From Firmicutes bacterium ADurb.Bin153 (GTDB taxonomy: Bacteria > Bacillota > DTU025 > MWDF01), in assembly GCA_002070415.1 (NCBI GenBank), contig MWDF01000002.1, forward strand, positions 89,470 to 153,469: a stretch of 64,000 bases of DNA. Reading direction: 5' to 3'. Positions 62,364 to 64,000 of the stretch are shown here, in pieces (within the stretch, counting starts at the first letter, position 1; each line of letters begins with the position of its first letter). The notes beneath the pieces were generated by a model. That model had not been told where the DNA came from. It saw only the letters and a list, made by a program, of their open reading frames with translations, and did not search any database. The position numbers and the translations under genes are program-made.

Positions 62364-63281
62364 ATGAGCCTTGTTACAGGAAAGGAGATCCTGGATAAAG
62401 CGAACCATGGCTACTATGCCGTAGGGGCATTCAATTTCGTGAACATGGAAGTACTGAAGGCGATTGCCGGAGCAGCGGCGGAAGAGAAATCGCCGGCGCT
62501 TATAGCCTGTTCTGAAGGAGCCATCAAATACGCAGGCATAAAGAACCTTGTTTCTATGGCAAAGGCAGAGGCTGACGCGTCCGGTATGCCGCTATGCCTG
62601 CACCTTGACCACGGCAAGGATTTCAACGTGATAATACAGTGCATAAGGAATGGTTTCACTTCCGTCATGATAGACGGGTCCCACCTTCCGCTGGAAGAGA
62701 ACATTGCCATCACCAAGAAAATCGCCGAGATTGCCCATGCGGCGGGTGTAAGCGTAGAAGGTGAGCTGGGCAAGCTGTCGGGTATAGAGGACAACGTATC
62801 GTCGCGCGAATCGATACTTACAGATCCCGCCGAAGCTGAGCGCTTCGTGGCCGAGACCGGAGTTGATTCGCTGGCCATAGCCATAGGCACCGCTCACGGC
62901 CCCAAGAAGTTCAAGGGGGAGCCGATACTTGAGATTCCTCTCGTGGCAGAGATAAAGAAAAGGACCAGTATACCTCTTGTACTGCACGGAGCTTCGTCGG
63001 TGCCCGCAGATGTCCTCGAGAAGGGCCTGAAATACGGGGCGAAATGGGAAGGTTCGAAGGGCGTGCCGGAAGCAAGCCTTGTAGAAGCGGTAAAAGGCGG
63101 AATAAACAAGGTGAACGTGGATACCGACCTTAGGATGACCTTCATCAGCACGCTAAGGCAGGTAATGAGCGAGAAGCCCGAGAGCGTGGACCTAAGGGAC
63201 CTGTTCAAGCCGTGTATGGGGGCAGTAAAGGACGTCGTAAGGTATAAAATGAGACTCCTTGGAAGCTCTGGTAAGGCGTGA
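62364..63281 (+). CDS. fba: Fructose-bisphosphate aldolase, class II
   Basis: A 305-residue zinc-dependent aldolase splitting or forming fructose 1,6-bisphosphate. LHLDHGKDF contains the catalytic Asp and first His, VSVEGELGKLSGIED the Glu region, IAIGTAHGPKKF and PLVLHGASSVP two further zinc His, and INKVNVDTDLR the phosphate-binding end. Length fits the class IIB short form. GGGGGTG precedes the ATG at suitable distance; a longer reading starts in the tyrS spacer. Follows tyrS by 37 bases and ends before a terminator. Confidence 0.96.
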   Translation: MSLVTGKEILDKANHGYYAVGAFNFVNMEVLKAIAGAAAEEKSPALIACSEGAIKYAGIKNLVSMAKAEADASGMPLCLHLDHGKDFNVIIQCIRNGFTSVMIDGSHLPLEENIAITKKIAEIAHAAGVSVEGELGKLSGIEDNVSSRESILTDPAEAERFVAETGVDSLAIAIGTAHGPKKFKGEPILEIPLVAEIKKRTSIPLVLHGASSVPADVLEKGLKYGAKWEGSKGVPEASLVEAVKGGINKVNVDTDLRMTFISTLRQVMSEKPESVDLRDLFKPCMGAVKDVVRYKMRLLGSSGKA

Positions 63282-63300
63282 TATAGACGGGAAGCATCCA

Positions 63301-63339
63301 AAGGGCCGACACGCTCTTTAATTGCGGGTCGGCCCTTTT
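63301..63339 (+). terminator. Terminator after fba
   Basis: AAGGGCCGAC pairs with GTCGGCCCTT over a 17-base loop, followed by TTGCTG. Confidence 0.8.
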
Positions 63340-63433
63340 GCTGTAATAGCTCCGATGAAAAATTGCCCCTGTATGGGGTGCTAGAACTAAGGAGCGATGT
63401 CACGTAGCTGCCCGGAAAACGTTAAAATATCGC

Positions 63434-63463
63434 TTGCAATAGGGGTTTGCTATTTGATATCAT
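63434..63463 (+). promoter_or_regulatory. Ribosomal RNA operon promoter
   Basis: TTGCAA, 18-base spacer, TATCAT with extended TGA before it. It is the only convincing promoter between fba and 16S. The remaining 63340-63650 interval is the rRNA leader and holds no gene. Confidence 0.6.
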
Positions 63464-63490
63464 ACATATTGCCTCCCTTACGGGGCGGCG

Positions 63491-63502
63491 GCTCTTTGAA
63501 AA
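63491..63502 (+). promoter_or_regulatory. boxA antitermination site of the rRNA leader
   Basis: GCTCTTTGAAAA closely matches the boxA element found in rRNA leaders, which loads NusB/S10 to resist Rho. It lies about 150 bases before mature 16S rRNA. Confidence 0.65.
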
Positions 63503-63648
63503 CCGGGAATAAGGAAGTAAAGCAGAAGGAAAAACGAGAGAGAAAGAAAAGAGACTCAATAGCGAGCGGGCGAAGAGGATCTTTTGAGTAATGTCAGCGG
63601 ATAGCTTTAAGAAGCTAGGTAGAAAGACCTCTGACGAGGTATGAACTT

Positions 63649-64000
<352 letters not shown>

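Noticed and set aside
63397..63591. 64-codon frame before 16S rRNA
   Set aside because: Covers the rRNA promoter, boxA and leader; Lys/Arg-rich translation is typical of leader sequence, not a gene.

Overview
The window is chromosomal DNA of an anaerobic, roughly 55-60% GC bacterium. I see no phage, plasmid, insertion-sequence, CRISPR or defence genes. Redox genes include an F390/FprA-type flavodiiron protein, a four-subunit 2-oxoglutarate:ferredoxin oxidoreductase and a molybdopterin oxidoreductase. RNase HIII, YhaM, MutS2, ZapA, the YfmF/YfmH pair, a Phe T-box leader and GGAGG-type ribosome binding sites point to Bacillota-like (clostridial) gene content. Arg is written mostly AGG and Ile often ATA, a bias frequent in thermophiles and some Synergistota/Thermotogota. 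MetQ lacks a lipobox, so I do not fix the phylum; the partial 16S gene at the end would settle it.

Layout. 1-7.2 kb: end of rnhC, an M20 peptidase, fprA, a secreted unknown, ATP-dependent pckA, a DUF4438 protein and a small secreted protein. 7.3-14.8 kb: a long + strand run, pxpA-DUF1445-pxpB-pxpC (5-oxoproline to glutamate), a glycerophosphodiesterase, an MFS carrier, a short homoserine dehydrogenase and yhaM. 14.8-19 kb: a structured, gene-free leader, metNIQ and a GH13 enzyme. 19-23.6 kb: an ArsR-type regulator with a long charged tail, an orphan solute-binding-like protein, a flavin reductase, a cyclase and psuG. 23.8-30.6 kb: M16 pair, two tandem histidine phosphatases, a molybdopterin oxidoreductase and a lipid kinase. 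30.7-36 kb: purA behind a perfect 19-bp palindrome, korDABC and a PLP aminotransferase. 36-40.4 kb: a multi-AMIN amidase, rph, rdgB and tRNA-Pro(TGG). 40.4-44.6 kb, minus strand: patatin, a double-CDGSH protein and a zinc ABC transporter. 44.9-46.8 kb: two lipoproteins with a small membrane protein between them. 46.8-50.6 kb: Phe T-box and pheST. 50.7-63.3 kb: arginase family, TlpA-like thioredoxin, DUF488, glnA, zapA, cvpA, mutS2, a HAD phosphatase, PBP1A, tyrS and fba. The window ends in a ribosomal RNA leader (promoter, boxA) and the first ~350 bases of 16S rRNA.

Together the genes suggest an amino-acid-using anaerobe. 5-oxoproline is opened to glutamate by PxpABC; transaminases can yield 2-oxoglutarate, which KorABCD oxidises to succinyl-CoA and reduced ferredoxin; PckA and aldolase link to gluconeogenesis; GlnA recaptures ammonia. 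Most of the window is ordinary housekeeping. I found no clear new system. The least explained parts are the metNIQ leader, the purA palindrome, the lipoprotein trio and the patatin/CDGSH/zinc-transport operon.
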